Shown piece by piece: positions 15,504 through 23,692 of a stretch of 64,000 nucleotides of DNA (within the stretch, counting starts at the first letter, position 1; each line of letters starts with the position of its first letter). Origin of the DNA: Bacteriovoracaceae bacterium. Lineage in GTDB: Bacteria; Bdellovibrionota; Bacteriovoracia; Bacteriovoracales; Bacteriovoracaceae. The notes beneath the pieces are model-generated. The model searched no databases. It was not told where the DNA came from and saw nothing but the letters and a program-made list of their open reading frames with translations. The DNA is taken from contig JAIPEG010000003.1 in the NCBI GenBank assembly GCA_021737405.1, forward strand, positions 186,001 to 250,000, read 5' to 3'. The translations under genes were made by a program, and so were the position numbers.

Positions 15504-16889
15504 ATGCATAAAAACCCAATAGCCATGGTATTACTTAAAAAAGGTCAAAGATTAGGCCTTACACTTCTATTCATATTCTTCTTCGCAGCTCCTATTGGAT
15601 CTCAGGAAGAAGCACCTCTGGCCAATAAGGTAGAAGAGGTCATCGTCATCGATGAGGATCGTCTCACTCTCCCTCGCCTTAATGAATCAAGTTTTTACCA
15701 AAGAATTGACCGCAAAACCCAAAAAATTCTCAAAGATATGGGTGGCAGTTTTACTGCTGAGGAGAGGTCCTCTCTTGAAAAGGCGCGACGAGCAGTTCTT
15801 AAATTTTTAAAAGAGCAAAACCCCTATCACCATGTCAAAGAACTTTTTGTTAAACACGGACTAGGTGTTGGTATTACTGCCGGGATAACAGAGTTCACAA
15901 CCATCATCGTCTTACCTGCTATCTTTACGGCCATTGATTTGCCGCAACTTGCTGTGGTGTCAGCAGCAACTCCGAGCTTCTTAGCATCAGTACCAGCGTT
16001 TCTCGGTATAAAATCCATGAGGATGAAGAGAAAGCTTGCAGGAAAACTAGGAATCACGAATATTGGACATCTCGATAAATTAAGAAATAGTATTTTGGGG
16101 TATTCAAGTAAGAATCGTCTCTTATCAGTGATCATTGCAAGAAGTAAGAGAGAGCTTGAAATCAATGTTATAAAGAGACCCTTTTCAAGATTTAGAAGTT
16201 CTCCCATGGGCAATATTGTCGACCTCTCTGAATTAAAAGATATTGTCTCTCAACAAGAAGGAGCTCAGGTCCTTGAGCTCATAAAGGCGGCCTCTCATGA
16301 AGATGATGCCCTATTCTCCTACCTTCTTCTCAAGCAAATCCAGAGGAGACCAGAGAGTTTTAATCATTTTAATGAGCTTATTAAAAAACGTGTGACAGAA
16401 CTTCCCGTCACCGAACACCAATTGACCCAAATTCTTATCACTCATGAAAAGAGAGAAATCATCAAAACGAGAATGATAAAAGTAAGAGAATTAAAGGCCT
16501 CTCTTTTAAGTAAATTAGAATCGATTGAGGATAAGTTAGTGATAAAGGAGTGGAGTAATTCAATTAATGTTGACCTTCAAAATCTCGACTTTGATATCCA
16601 GCGTTTTGAATATAACCTCTTAGCGCAAATCCACGCTAAAGGAGACATCACTCAATTTGATCTAACATCATCTCATACAAAGGTCGTTGAGAGAATGAAG
16701 GAGATACGCCTCCATCTTGAAAAAATAGAATCATGGATAGAAGGAGAGGAAAGTCTTGAGATAAAAAAGGTCATCTACAAACTTAAAGAATTTAATCGTT
16801 TGTGGATTCCTTTAGAAATAAGATTAACCCCGCGTGGTGATTGTTATGGCTGGATGAAGTCCGTCCTCAACCATTCGGGGCTCTTATAA
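15504..16889 (+). CDS. Membrane protein of unknown function
   Basis: The ATG at 15504 gives 461 residues; a TTG at 15492 and an ATG at 15525 are alternatives and none has a clear SD. An N-terminal hydrophobic helix (about residues 16-32) is followed by an acidic segment, then two hydrophobic helices (about 120-170: 'LGVGITAGITEFTTIIVLPAIFTAI' region and 'AVVSAATPSFLASVPAFLGI'). The remaining 270 residues are charged and helical, with coiled-coil character near the end. No family recognised. It ends against the App1-like gene on the other strand with no spacer. Confidence 0.6.
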   Translation: MHKNPIAMVLLKKGQRLGLTLLFIFFFAAPIGSQEEAPLANKVEEVIVIDEDRLTLPRLNESSFYQRIDRKTQKILKDMGGSFTAEERSSLEKARRAVLKFLKEQNPYHHVKELFVKHGLGVGITAGITEFTTIIVLPAIFTAIDLPQLAVVSAATPSFLASVPAFLGIKSMRMKRKLAGKLGITNIGHLDKLRNSILGYSSKNRLLSVIIARSKRELEINVIKRPFSRFRSSPMGNIVDLSELKDIVSQQEGAQVLELIKAASHEDDALFSYLLLKQIQRRPESFNHFNELIKKRVTELPVTEHQLTQILITHEKREIIKTRMIKVRELKASLLSKLESIEDKLVIKEWSNSINVDLQNLDFDIQRFEYNLLAQIHAKGDITQFDLTSSHTKVVERMKEIRLHLEKIESWIEGEESLEIKKVIYKLKEFNRLWIPLEIRLTPRGDCYGWMKSVLNHSGLL

Positions 16890-17690
16890 TTAGAGTCTTG
16901 TGTAGTAGTCTTGCCAGAGCTTTTCAGACTCATTTTCAGCAGTACAGCGACAACCAAAGTTTAGGCCACAACCCCACTCTTTTCGAAGTCTTTTCTCTAA
17001 AGTCTTGAGGGTGTATTTAGGAACTAAACGTTGATCAGCATAGGCCGTCATAATGGTTTTGATGAGCTTTTCCGTCATAAAGAAAAGACCTTCCTCTCCA
17101 ATAAGCTCTCTTTCAGAGAAGAAGTAATTAACCCCAGCAAGTTGATTAACAGGTAGATCCGTATTCCAAAAAGTGGCATCAGTCTCAACATCACGAATAT
17201 AAATAAAACTATTTACCAGGCCTAATTTCTCAGTAAGTTCCTTGTAAACAATCGCATCTTTTGAAGAGTTATCACCAAAAAGGTAAATCGTATCTGTCGG
17301 TTTCGCGGCCTTTAAAATAGCTCCTATCGTATTTGTTTTGTACTCGTATGTGTCACCATCACCTGGTCTTCTAAGAATCGCCTGGCCTTTAGGAAACTTA
17401 TTTTTATTAATCCATTTATCTTGCTGAAATAGAGCGTCCGGGGCTGCTGAGACATAGTAAAATTCAACTTCCTCACCAAGCTTTTCATAACCACTTTCTA
17501 ATTCATTAAAAAGGTCTCTCATCTCTGGATAAATTCTCTTTTTAAAGAAGTGATACGCCTGACCGATGCCACCATTAGCACTATTGGCCTTCTTAATCGT
17601 GTCATCAATATCACTGATAACAAAAACCTTTGCTTCAATAAGTTGAGTCGCAAAAATAAGAACAAACAACAAAATATTAGCTAATTTCAT
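16890..17690 (-). CDS. App1-like (DUF2183) HAD-superfamily phosphatase, exported
   Basis: A 266-residue protein with a signal peptide (residues 1-20) and GGAGG RBS. The HAD motif I is D27-I-D29-D-T ('ISDIDDTIK'), followed by 'FYYVSAAPDALF' (motif II Ser) and 'YLFGDNSSKDAIVYKEL' (motif IV Asp/Lys region), the layout of the App1 phosphatidate-phosphatase catalytic domain. Family members act on phosphatidic acid or are poorly characterised in bacteria. Export suggests action on envelope or foreign phospholipid; this is inference. Three late Cys ('WGCGLNFGCRC') could form disulfides. Monocistronic. Confidence 0.75.
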   Translation of the reverse strand: MKLANILLFVLIFATQLIEAKVFVISDIDDTIKKANSANGGIGQAYHFFKKRIYPEMRDLFNELESGYEKLGEEVEFYYVSAAPDALFQQDKWINKNKFPKGQAILRRPGDGDTYEYKTNTIGAILKAAKPTDTIYLFGDNSSKDAIVYKELTEKLGLVNSFIYIRDVETDATFWNTDLPVNQLAGVNYFFSERELIGEEGLFFMTEKLIKTIMTAYADQRLVPKYTLKTLEKRLRKEWGCGLNFGCRCTAENESEKLWQDYYTRL

Positions 17691-17809
17691 AAGAAAACCT
17701 CCGGGGTATCATTTCTTTTACCTTAGTCATGCGCAGAGGGTCAACCGCACAGCATAATTGCTTTTCATTTTAAGTATTTCTTTATCCCTAAAGCTTGTCT
17801 TAGGGAAGA

Positions 17810-18400
17810 ATGCGTACTAAGTTGCTGATTATGGGCCTTATTTTTCAAACACCAGTTGAACTAAACGAACTCGACGACAGAATTCAGGTCATCGATGGCA
17901 AGCTTATCCTTAGAACTTATGGGCTTCCCATGATTTTCTGGGGTTACCTGCTCGCAATACTCGGAGTTATGTTTTTCATGATTTTGGCGATTAAAGGTCC
18001 ACTCATGACTATTTTAAGGGGAGATGATTTCATCAATATGATTTTAGGAATCTGTGTCCTCTTTCTCTTTATCTTTGGCCCTCTTACCCTAATGGCCTTT
18101 TACTTTTATGAAAAAGAGATTTCAAAAAAGGGAGAAGCCCTTTTGGTGAGACACAAGGTATTCTTCATTCCCTTTAGAACTCATACAGCTTCCCTTAAAG
18201 ATCAAGAAATTGTTCTAGAGCACTTCTTAGATTCCCCTAATAAGGCCGCCCTTGAACCAAAGGCCGGTATGAAGGGCTTTGAAAATAGGGGTTACTTTAA
18301 GCTGATTGCTAAAAGTAAGACCGGAAAAAATATTTTGATTGATCGAAATGGCAGGCGTGGAGAAATGAAAAAGCTAAAGACCTTACTAGAGAGTTATTAA
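17810..18400 (+). CDS. Two-helix membrane protein of unknown function
   Basis: A 196-residue protein with AGGGAAGA before the ATG. Two membrane helices (about residues 45-65 and 80-105) are separated by a short loop ('RGDDF') and followed by a cytoplasmic-type domain of about 90 residues ending 'IDRNGRRGEMKKLKTLLESY'. The layout resembles PH-like membrane proteins (helix pair then a small strand-rich domain), but I cannot name a family. Its last bases overlap the ferredoxin gene on the opposite strand. Confidence 0.6.
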   Translation: MRTKLLIMGLIFQTPVELNELDDRIQVIDGKLILRTYGLPMIFWGYLLAILGVMFFMILAIKGPLMTILRGDDFINMILGICVLFLFIFGPLTLMAFYFYEKEISKKGEALLVRHKVFFIPFRTHTASLKDQEIVLEHFLDSPNKAALEPKAGMKGFENRGYFKLIAKSKTGKNILIDRNGRRGEMKKLKTLLESY

Positions 18401-19008
18401 GAGTCTTTTGTTTCTTTTTTATCTTCCGTCTTTAATTCTTCTGTCTTTATTAGAGACTCTTCTTTCGCAGCTTCGTTTTCCTCAAAGTCCGTTCTAAAAG
18501 TTTTTGGCCGTCTATTGCCACCACTACCGCCGGCCTTAGAAGGGTCTTTCTCTCTTTCCCAGTGTTTTTGCCAAGAATTACGTTTTTCTTCTTTCTCTTT
18601 ACCAAGATCTTGGCGCTCTTTCTTAATGGCAATAACTTCATCACGCGTACGCTTGCGTACATTTCCCTTTGGTGGGTTAAATTTCTTCGTTTTTAATTTT
18701 TCAGCATCATTACTTTTATCATGAGCAGAGATATCAACAGAGACGGGTCCTAAGACTTTTGTCTGGCAACTTAATCTCTCTTTAGTGATATGAAAAACAT
18801 TTCCAATAAGTTGAGTTTCTTCAAAGCTAGGAGAATTTAAATCATCTTCACCTTGAGTAATTTTGATAAGACAATCTGAGCAACTCGCGTGCCCACCACA
18901 ACCAGATTTTATATAAATACCAGCTTCTCGGCAGGCCTCTAATAGGTTTTGATCTTCTCTCACCATGAGAGTTTGGCCATTACTAAATGTTACTAAGTGC
19001 TCTTTCAT
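18397..19008 (-). CDS. 2Fe-2S ferredoxin with long charged tail
   Basis: A 203-residue protein. Residues 1-95 are a plant-type ferredoxin domain with cluster ligands C37, C43, C46 and C81. The remaining about 110 residues are a Lys/Glu-rich, low-complexity tail ending 'EDKKETKDS', which is not part of the family. It probably carries electrons in the cytoplasm; no partner reductase is near. It is the last gene of a leftward run after pnp, dut and a PHA-system-like gene, each separated by a few bases. Confidence 0.85.
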   Translation of the reverse strand: MKEHLVTFSNGQTLMVREDQNLLEACREAGIYIKSGCGGHASCSDCLIKITQGEDDLNSPSFEETQLIGNVFHITKERLSCQTKVLGPVSVDISAHDKSNDAEKLKTKKFNPPKGNVRKRTRDEVIAIKKERQDLGKEKEEKRNSWQKHWEREKDPSKAGGSGGNRRPKTFRTDFEENEAAKEESLIKTEELKTEDKKETKDS

Positions 19009-19011
19009 GAA

Positions 19012-19296
19012 CTAGATATGCCTTTTTAACTTATTTTCAATTGTTTCAAGAACCGTCTTCTTAAAAGGTCTCAACATTAAAGACAGGTCACACTTTACCT
19101 GGGCCTCTGTATCATTGAAGGCCAATTCCAAGGTAAAACCCTTTCCCGTTGCTTTAATAAGGTGGCTCGACTCTATATAAGAAATCTCAGCCTTAATCTT
19201 CCACTTCTCTATATACTCAGGGGTTATTAAAGAACAAGCCACTTTGTAGGCTTCTTCTTTATTTGTAAGTTTTGCATAGGGTACGCGTATATCCAC
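19012..19296 (-). CDS. Small protein similar to polyhydroxyalkanoic acid system proteins
   Basis: A 94-residue protein from a GTG start behind AAGGAG. The pattern of a Trp-containing strand ('YIEKWKIKAEISYIE'), 'ATGKGFTLELAFND' and a final amphipathic 'MLRPFKKTVLETIENKLK' fits the short PHA-granule/PHA-system family (PF09650-like). Its molecular role in that family is unclear. It lies between dut and the ferredoxin gene with 18- and 3-base gaps. Confidence 0.55.
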   Translation of the reverse strand: MDIRVPYAKLTNKEEAYKVACSLITPEYIEKWKIKAEISYIESSHLIKATGKGFTLELAFNDTEAQVKCDLSLMLRPFKKTVLETIENKLKRHI

Positions 19297-19314
19297 AAAA
19301 TACTCCTTAAAAGG

Positions 19315-19779
19315 CTACTTGGTTCCTGTTGAACCAAATCCCCCTGTACCACGCTCCGTTTGAGAGAGATCCCCCTCTACTTTGTATGTTGCTTGAATAA
19401 CAGGGGCAAGAACTAACTGGGCCATTCTCTCGCCGTGATTTACGGTAAATGGGTCCTTACCAAAGTTTCCAATGATTATTTTCACCTCTCCTCGATAATC
19501 GCTGTCAATAGTACCAGGACTATTCACAACCAAAAGATCAGTCTTGAGGCTTAGGCCTGAGCGAGGTCGTACCTGAAGCTCAAAGCCTTTCGGGATTTCA
19601 AGGGCCAAGCCTGTTGGGACCAAGACCCTCTCACCTGGGGCAATAATCAAACCTTGAGAGCGAACCTCCTTAGATAAGGAGGCCCTAATATCTGCACCGG
19701 CCGCCTCTGTCGTCTCGTAAGACGGCAATGGTAGGTCAGTATCAAAATGCTCTAGAGTAAGGACTTTAATCGTTTCCAC
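19315..19779 (-). CDS. dut: dUTP diphosphatase
   Basis: A 154-residue homotrimeric-type dUTPase that hydrolyses dUTP to dUMP and pyrophosphate. All five motifs are present: 'GADIRAS', 'RPRSGLSLK', 'PGTIDSDYRGE', 'ERMAQLVLAPV' and the C-terminal 'TERGTGGFGSTG'. The start is a GTG with AAAGG upstream. It lies 13 bases after pnp, the common dut-pnp neighbourhood in this part of the bacteria. Confidence 0.95.
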   Translation of the reverse strand: METIKVLTLEHFDTDLPLPSYETTEAAGADIRASLSKEVRSQGLIIAPGERVLVPTGLALEIPKGFELQVRPRSGLSLKTDLLVVNSPGTIDSDYRGEVKIIIGNFGKDPFTVNHGERMAQLVLAPVIQATYKVEGDLSQTERGTGGFGSTGTK

Positions 19780-19792
19780 TCTTAGTAATCCT

Positions 19793-21907
19793 TTATTTTT
19801 TTTGTAGCGGCTGAACAGCTTTTATAGAAAGTTTTAAACGACCCATACGATCAACTTCAATAACTTTCACTTTAACAGTGTCACCTTCAGCAAGGTACTC
19901 AGCAACATCATTCACTCTATCTTCTGAGATTTCAGAAACGTGAACCAGTCCACTAACTCCAGGAACGATATCTACGAATGCGCCGTACTCTTTAAGAGTA
20001 ACAACTTTTGCATCATACTCTGTCCCAACGGCAGGACCATTGATTTGAAGTTGAATGTAACTGATACAATCTTTAAGAGCTTGAGTATCTGTCCCCAGAA
20101 CCTTAACAGTACCGTCTTCTTCCACTTCCATGGTAACGCCATAGTCTTCTTGAGTTTGCTTGATGTTCTTTCCACCAGGTCCAATAAGAGCACCAATTTT
20201 GTCTGTTGGAATCTTAGTCGTTTCAATTCTTGGAACACCCTCTTTAAACTCAGGTCGTTGAGTAGAAATCGTTTTGGCCATTTCACCAAGAATATGAAGA
20301 CGACCTTCACGCGCTTGATCCATTGCTTTTTCAACAATTTCACGAGTAAGACCCGTTATTTTGATGTCCATCTGAATAGCTGTTACACCTTCAGTCGTAC
20401 CAGCAACTTTAAAGTCCATATCACCAAGGTGATCTTCGTCACCAAGAATATCAGTAAGAATTTTAAAGCGCTCACCTTCAGTAATAAGTCCCATCGCAAT
20501 ACCTGCAACTGGAGCCTTAAGAGGAACACCTGCATCCATAAGGGCCATAGAGGCTGAACAAACCGAACCCATTGAAGAAGAACCATTTGATTCTAAAACT
20601 TCACAGACAACTCTTGTCGTGTAAGGAAAATCAGCTGGCATAACGGCTTTTACACCACGCTCAGCAAGGTTTCCGTGACCAAGTTCACGACGACCAACTC
20701 CTCTTACACCACGAGCTTCACCAACAGAATAAGGAGGAAAGTTATAATGAAGATAGAAATTATCGTAGCTAATACCAACAATACGATCATTCATTTGTTC
20801 ACCAGCTCCACCACCAATGGTAACGGCCGCTAATACTTGGGTTTCACCTCTTGTGAAAAGAGAAGAACCATGGGGAGTTCCAAGAACTGAAGTTTCTGTT
20901 TCAATATCACGAACTTCATTTAGTTTACGTCCACCGATACGTTTCTCTTCATTAAGGATATCCCCTCTCATCATGTTATAAAGAAGTTCATCAACACCTT
21001 TGTAGGCTTCTTTACCAAAAGAGTCCTTATCAGTTAGACCAAATGCACTTGGATTTTCGGCCATGGCTGTTTTTACTTTTAACTCAATAGCTTTAACAGC
21101 ATGTTGTCTTTCAAGCTTATCAACGATTGAAACAGCAGCACGGGCTTCGCCTGCATAGTCCGCTGTAATTTTCTCAACCATTGTTTCATTAGCAGCAGCA
21201 GAGATAAACTCTCTCTTAGGCTTACCAGCCTCTTCGCGTACTTTTTCCATCAAGCTTACATAGTCACGGATATTATCGTGAGCAAACCAAATGGCTTCTA
21301 GTACATCTTTTTCTGGTGCAATTTCGGCTTCACCTTCAACCATAAGAATAGCGTCTTTTGAAGCAGCAACACAGATTTCCATGTCAGAATGTTCCCACTG
21401 CTCGTAGCTTGGGTTTAATACAAACTTACCGTCAATGCGACCAACCTTACAGGTACCAATTGGACCCGCAAAAGGAATATCAGAGATTGTTAAGGCAGCT
21501 GAAGCACCAAGAGAAGCTAATACTTCAGGGTCTCCACCTGTGCCGTATGACATAACCGTACAAGAAACGACTGTGTCGAACATGTATCCACTAGGGAATA
21601 ATGGTCTTAGAGGACGATCGATTAAACGAGCGTTAAGTGTTTCTGGATCTGTTGGACGACCTTCACGTTTTCTAAAGCCACCAAGAAACTTTCCAGCAGC
21701 ATAAAACTTCTCAGTATATTCTACCAATAAAGGGAAGAAATCCTGTCCATCTTTCATTTGTGTTGCAGAACAAACCGTTACAAGAACTTGAGTTCCTTCT
21801 GAGCTTACGAGAACTGAACCATCCGCTTGCTTTGCCATGCGACCTGTTTCAATTGTTACTTCTTTGCCACCAAAATTTAGCGACCATACTTTTTTGTTTT
21901 CGTTCAT
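19793..21907 (-). CDS. pnp: Polyribonucleotide nucleotidyltransferase (PNPase)
   Basis: A 704-residue phosphorolytic 3'-5' exoribonuclease. Two RNase PH domains are followed by a KH domain ('KIGALIGPGGKNIKQ') and an S1 domain ('VTLKEYGAFVDIVPGVSGLVH') at the C terminus. The length matches the family. AAGGAG lies 8 bases before the ATG at 21907 (5 before a GTG at 21910, which is the alternative). It has its own promoter at 22156-22184 and a leader of about 240 bases, which suits the autoregulation known for pnp in other bacteria. Confidence 0.97.
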   Translation of the reverse strand: MNENKKVWSLNFGGKEVTIETGRMAKQADGSVLVSSEGTQVLVTVCSATQMKDGQDFFPLLVEYTEKFYAAGKFLGGFRKREGRPTDPETLNARLIDRPLRPLFPSGYMFDTVVSCTVMSYGTGGDPEVLASLGASAALTISDIPFAGPIGTCKVGRIDGKFVLNPSYEQWEHSDMEICVAASKDAILMVEGEAEIAPEKDVLEAIWFAHDNIRDYVSLMEKVREEAGKPKREFISAAANETMVEKITADYAGEARAAVSIVDKLERQHAVKAIELKVKTAMAENPSAFGLTDKDSFGKEAYKGVDELLYNMMRGDILNEEKRIGGRKLNEVRDIETETSVLGTPHGSSLFTRGETQVLAAVTIGGGAGEQMNDRIVGISYDNFYLHYNFPPYSVGEARGVRGVGRRELGHGNLAERGVKAVMPADFPYTTRVVCEVLESNGSSSMGSVCSASMALMDAGVPLKAPVAGIAMGLITEGERFKILTDILGDEDHLGDMDFKVAGTTEGVTAIQMDIKITGLTREIVEKAMDQAREGRLHILGEMAKTISTQRPEFKEGVPRIETTKIPTDKIGALIGPGGKNIKQTQEDYGVTMEVEEDGTVKVLGTDTQALKDCISYIQLQINGPAVGTEYDAKVVTLKEYGAFVDIVPGVSGLVHVSEISEDRVNDVAEYLAEGDTVKVKVIEVDRMGRLKLSIKAVQPLQKK

Positions 21908-21910
21908 CAC

Positions 21911-22155
21911 GAAATCTCCTTAAGTGGTAATGCCATAAAGGTTCGAACCTATTTAAAAGGCACCACCGAGTTAATTAATATCTGATAGGTAGGAAATCTG
22001 AGCCTGGGTCGTAACAAAAACTTTCCCCTAGACCTATAAGGTGAGAGCTTCCAGGACGGATTCAAAGAATATTTCAAAATTTAAAAAGAATTGACCTTTT
22101 AAACCTTCAAATATCCCTTGATTCCTATCAGCTCCTTACCTATCTTACGAAAATC
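21911..22155 (-). promoter_or_regulatory. Long 5' leader of pnp
   Basis: About 240 transcribed bases precede pnp. The segment 21982-21991 can pair with 22124-22131 (CTGATAGG with CCTATCAG) or with 22137-22144 (GATAGGTA with TACCTATC); the two pairings exclude each other. A 12-base palindrome, AGGTTCGAACCT, is at 21939-21950. No gene is visible. In a leader this long, such 8-bp matches can also arise by chance. Confidence 0.4.
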
Positions 22156-22184
22156 ATTATAAATTTAAATCTTTGCCTTGTTAA
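22156..22184 (-). promoter_or_regulatory. Sigma-70-type promoter of pnp
   Basis: Read leftward: -35 TTAACA (22179-22184), 17-base spacer, -10 TATAAT (22156-22161, perfect). It lies between the rpsO terminator and pnp, so pnp can be expressed independently of rpsO. Confidence 0.75.
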
Positions 22185-22197
22185 TAGCTAAAAAGGC

Positions 22198-22222
22198 AAA
22201 AAAAAAGGAGGCTTTAGCCCCC
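22198..22222 (-). terminator. Terminator after rpsO
   Basis: Read leftward, GGGGGC-TAAA-GCCTCC forms a 6-bp stem (one G-T pair) followed by nine Ts. It begins within 10 bases of the rpsO stop codon. Confidence 0.88.
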
Positions 22223-22230
22223 TTTTGCTT

Positions 22231-22509
22231 TTATTTTCTAAGACCGAGGTCCTGAATTACTGCCTTGTACTTATCTCCACCAGTATCTTTTAAGTACCTT
22301 AGGAGTGAACGACGACGACCAATAAGTTTTAGAAGACCACGATTTGAGTGATAGTCATGCTTATTCGCTGCAAAATGCTCTTTAAGACCATTGATTCTTG
22401 CTGTCATAATCGCTACTTGAACAGCTGTACAACCGGCATCTTTCTCGCCAGCGCCATACTTTGCCCCAAATGTTTTTACGATTTCTGCTTTCTTTTCTGT
22501 TGCAATCAT
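22231..22509 (-). CDS. rpsO: 30S ribosomal protein S15
   Basis: A 92-residue protein with the S15 signature 'TAVQVAIMTARINGLKEHFAANKHDYHSNRGLLKLIGRR'. It binds 16S rRNA helices in the small-subunit platform. It is 3 residues longer than E. coli S15, with 'GAGEKDAG' near the N terminus. RBS AAGGAG. Its order, rpsO then pnp, is the widely kept arrangement. Confidence 0.97.
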   Translation of the reverse strand: MIATEKKAEIVKTFGAKYGAGEKDAGCTAVQVAIMTARINGLKEHFAANKHDYHSNRGLLKLIGRRRSLLRYLKDTGGDKYKAVIQDLGLRK

Positions 22510-22582
22510 TTTTACTCCTTAACATACCCTCACCGTAGTTTTAACCACACGCGGGGCGAAATTATCTATAGAATTCGGCAAT

Positions 22583-23629
22583 TTACCGAATATACTCACC
22601 CATGTAAACCTTTAAATTCTTCAGTAACCTTTCTTCAATTTGACGCACACGTTCACGACTAATCCCATAATCATCAGCAATCGTCTGAAGACTGGGGGGA
22701 ACTTCACTAAGTAACCGTTTTTTAAAGATATCTTTGTCTCGTTCTTTGAGATTATCAACAAAATCCTTAAGGTGGACTTGGAGAAGCTCAAGAGACTGGC
22801 TCTCCTCAACCAACTCATCCGGACCTGGACTGCCGTCTTCTAAGAACTGGGCAAAAGTGCCACTAGACTCATCACCAATCGGGGTATCGATACTAATTTC
22901 CCCGCCACTCTGGGGATCAAGCCGTTTATCCATGGTAATAACGGCTTTTTCACTAACCCCTAAACTCTCAGATATGGCCTTGGCATCGGGCTTAATTCCT
23001 TCTGATTCAAGACGACTCTTCTCTTTCATAAGATTAAAGAAGAGCTTTTTCTGATCATTAGTCGTGCCTATTTTAACAAGACGAAAGTTATCTAAGATAA
23101 ACTTTAGAATATAAGAGCGAATCCACCAGCTTGCATAATAGGATAGCTTGGCACCCTTTCCCCCATCATACTTTGAGACGGCCTTCATTAAACCAATATT
23201 CCCCTCTTGAATGAGGTCCATTGTATTTTGCCAAGCCGTCTTATATTCCATCGCTATTTTAACGACTAAGCGTAAATTGCCGACAACTAACTTTTTCGCG
23301 ACTTCGACATCACCAGTTTCTTCAAGTGCCTTTGTTAAGGCCTTCTCTTGATCCTCTGATAAAAGGGGGTAGCGGCTAATTTCCCGCATATAAGCGGTTA
23401 AAGGGTCCTTACTCTTCTTGGAGTCAAAGGGGACTAAGTCACTCCCTACTTCCAAGGGAATGAGAGCTTGGTTAATCTTCTCTATTTGCGCCTCAAGCTC
23501 TTCAAAGGATTGAGTTGCCTCAACATCTATCACCAAATCCTCAATGTCTTGAAGATCCTGTGATATCTCCTCTTTTGGAAGGGGGCCTAAAACTTCACCT
23601 TCTAAAGAATTTGGTTTTTTCTTTGCCAT
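22583..23629 (-). CDS. rpoH: RpoH-type sigma factor (sigma-32 family)
   Basis: The ATG at 23629 gives 348 residues; a TTG at 23659 is possible. Region 1.2 starts at 'DPLTAYMREISRYPLL'. Region 2 follows ('DLIQEGNIGLMKAVSKYD', 'YASWWIRSYILKF'), then the RpoH box 'QKKLFFNLMK', region 3, and a region 4 helix-turn-helix 'LQTIADDYGISRERVRQIE'. This is a group 3/RpoH-like sigma factor, expected to direct heat-shock or envelope-stress genes. It carries about 90 extra acidic residues before region 1.2, longer than E. coli RpoH (284 residues). It lies just downstream of the exported 592-residue protein gene and upstream of rpsO. Confidence 0.9.
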   Translation of the reverse strand: MAKKKPNSLEGEVLGPLPKEEISQDLQDIEDLVIDVEATQSFEELEAQIEKINQALIPLEVGSDLVPFDSKKSKDPLTAYMREISRYPLLSEDQEKALTKALEETGDVEVAKKLVVGNLRLVVKIAMEYKTAWQNTMDLIQEGNIGLMKAVSKYDGGKGAKLSYYASWWIRSYILKFILDNFRLVKIGTTNDQKKLFFNLMKEKSRLESEGIKPDAKAISESLGVSEKAVITMDKRLDPQSGGEISIDTPIGDESSGTFAQFLEDGSPGPDELVEESQSLELLQVHLKDFVDNLKERDKDIFKKRLLSEVPPSLQTIADDYGISRERVRQIEERLLKNLKVYMGEYIR

Positions 23630-23692
23630 AAGACTCGACTCGACTTTTGCTAAATTCAAATTGGGGGGACAATAACACGATGAAGGCTATAC

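Noticed and set aside
19940-20557. 205-codon ORF antisense to pnp
   Set aside because: A shadow of the conserved pnp reading frame; no RBS or family resemblance.
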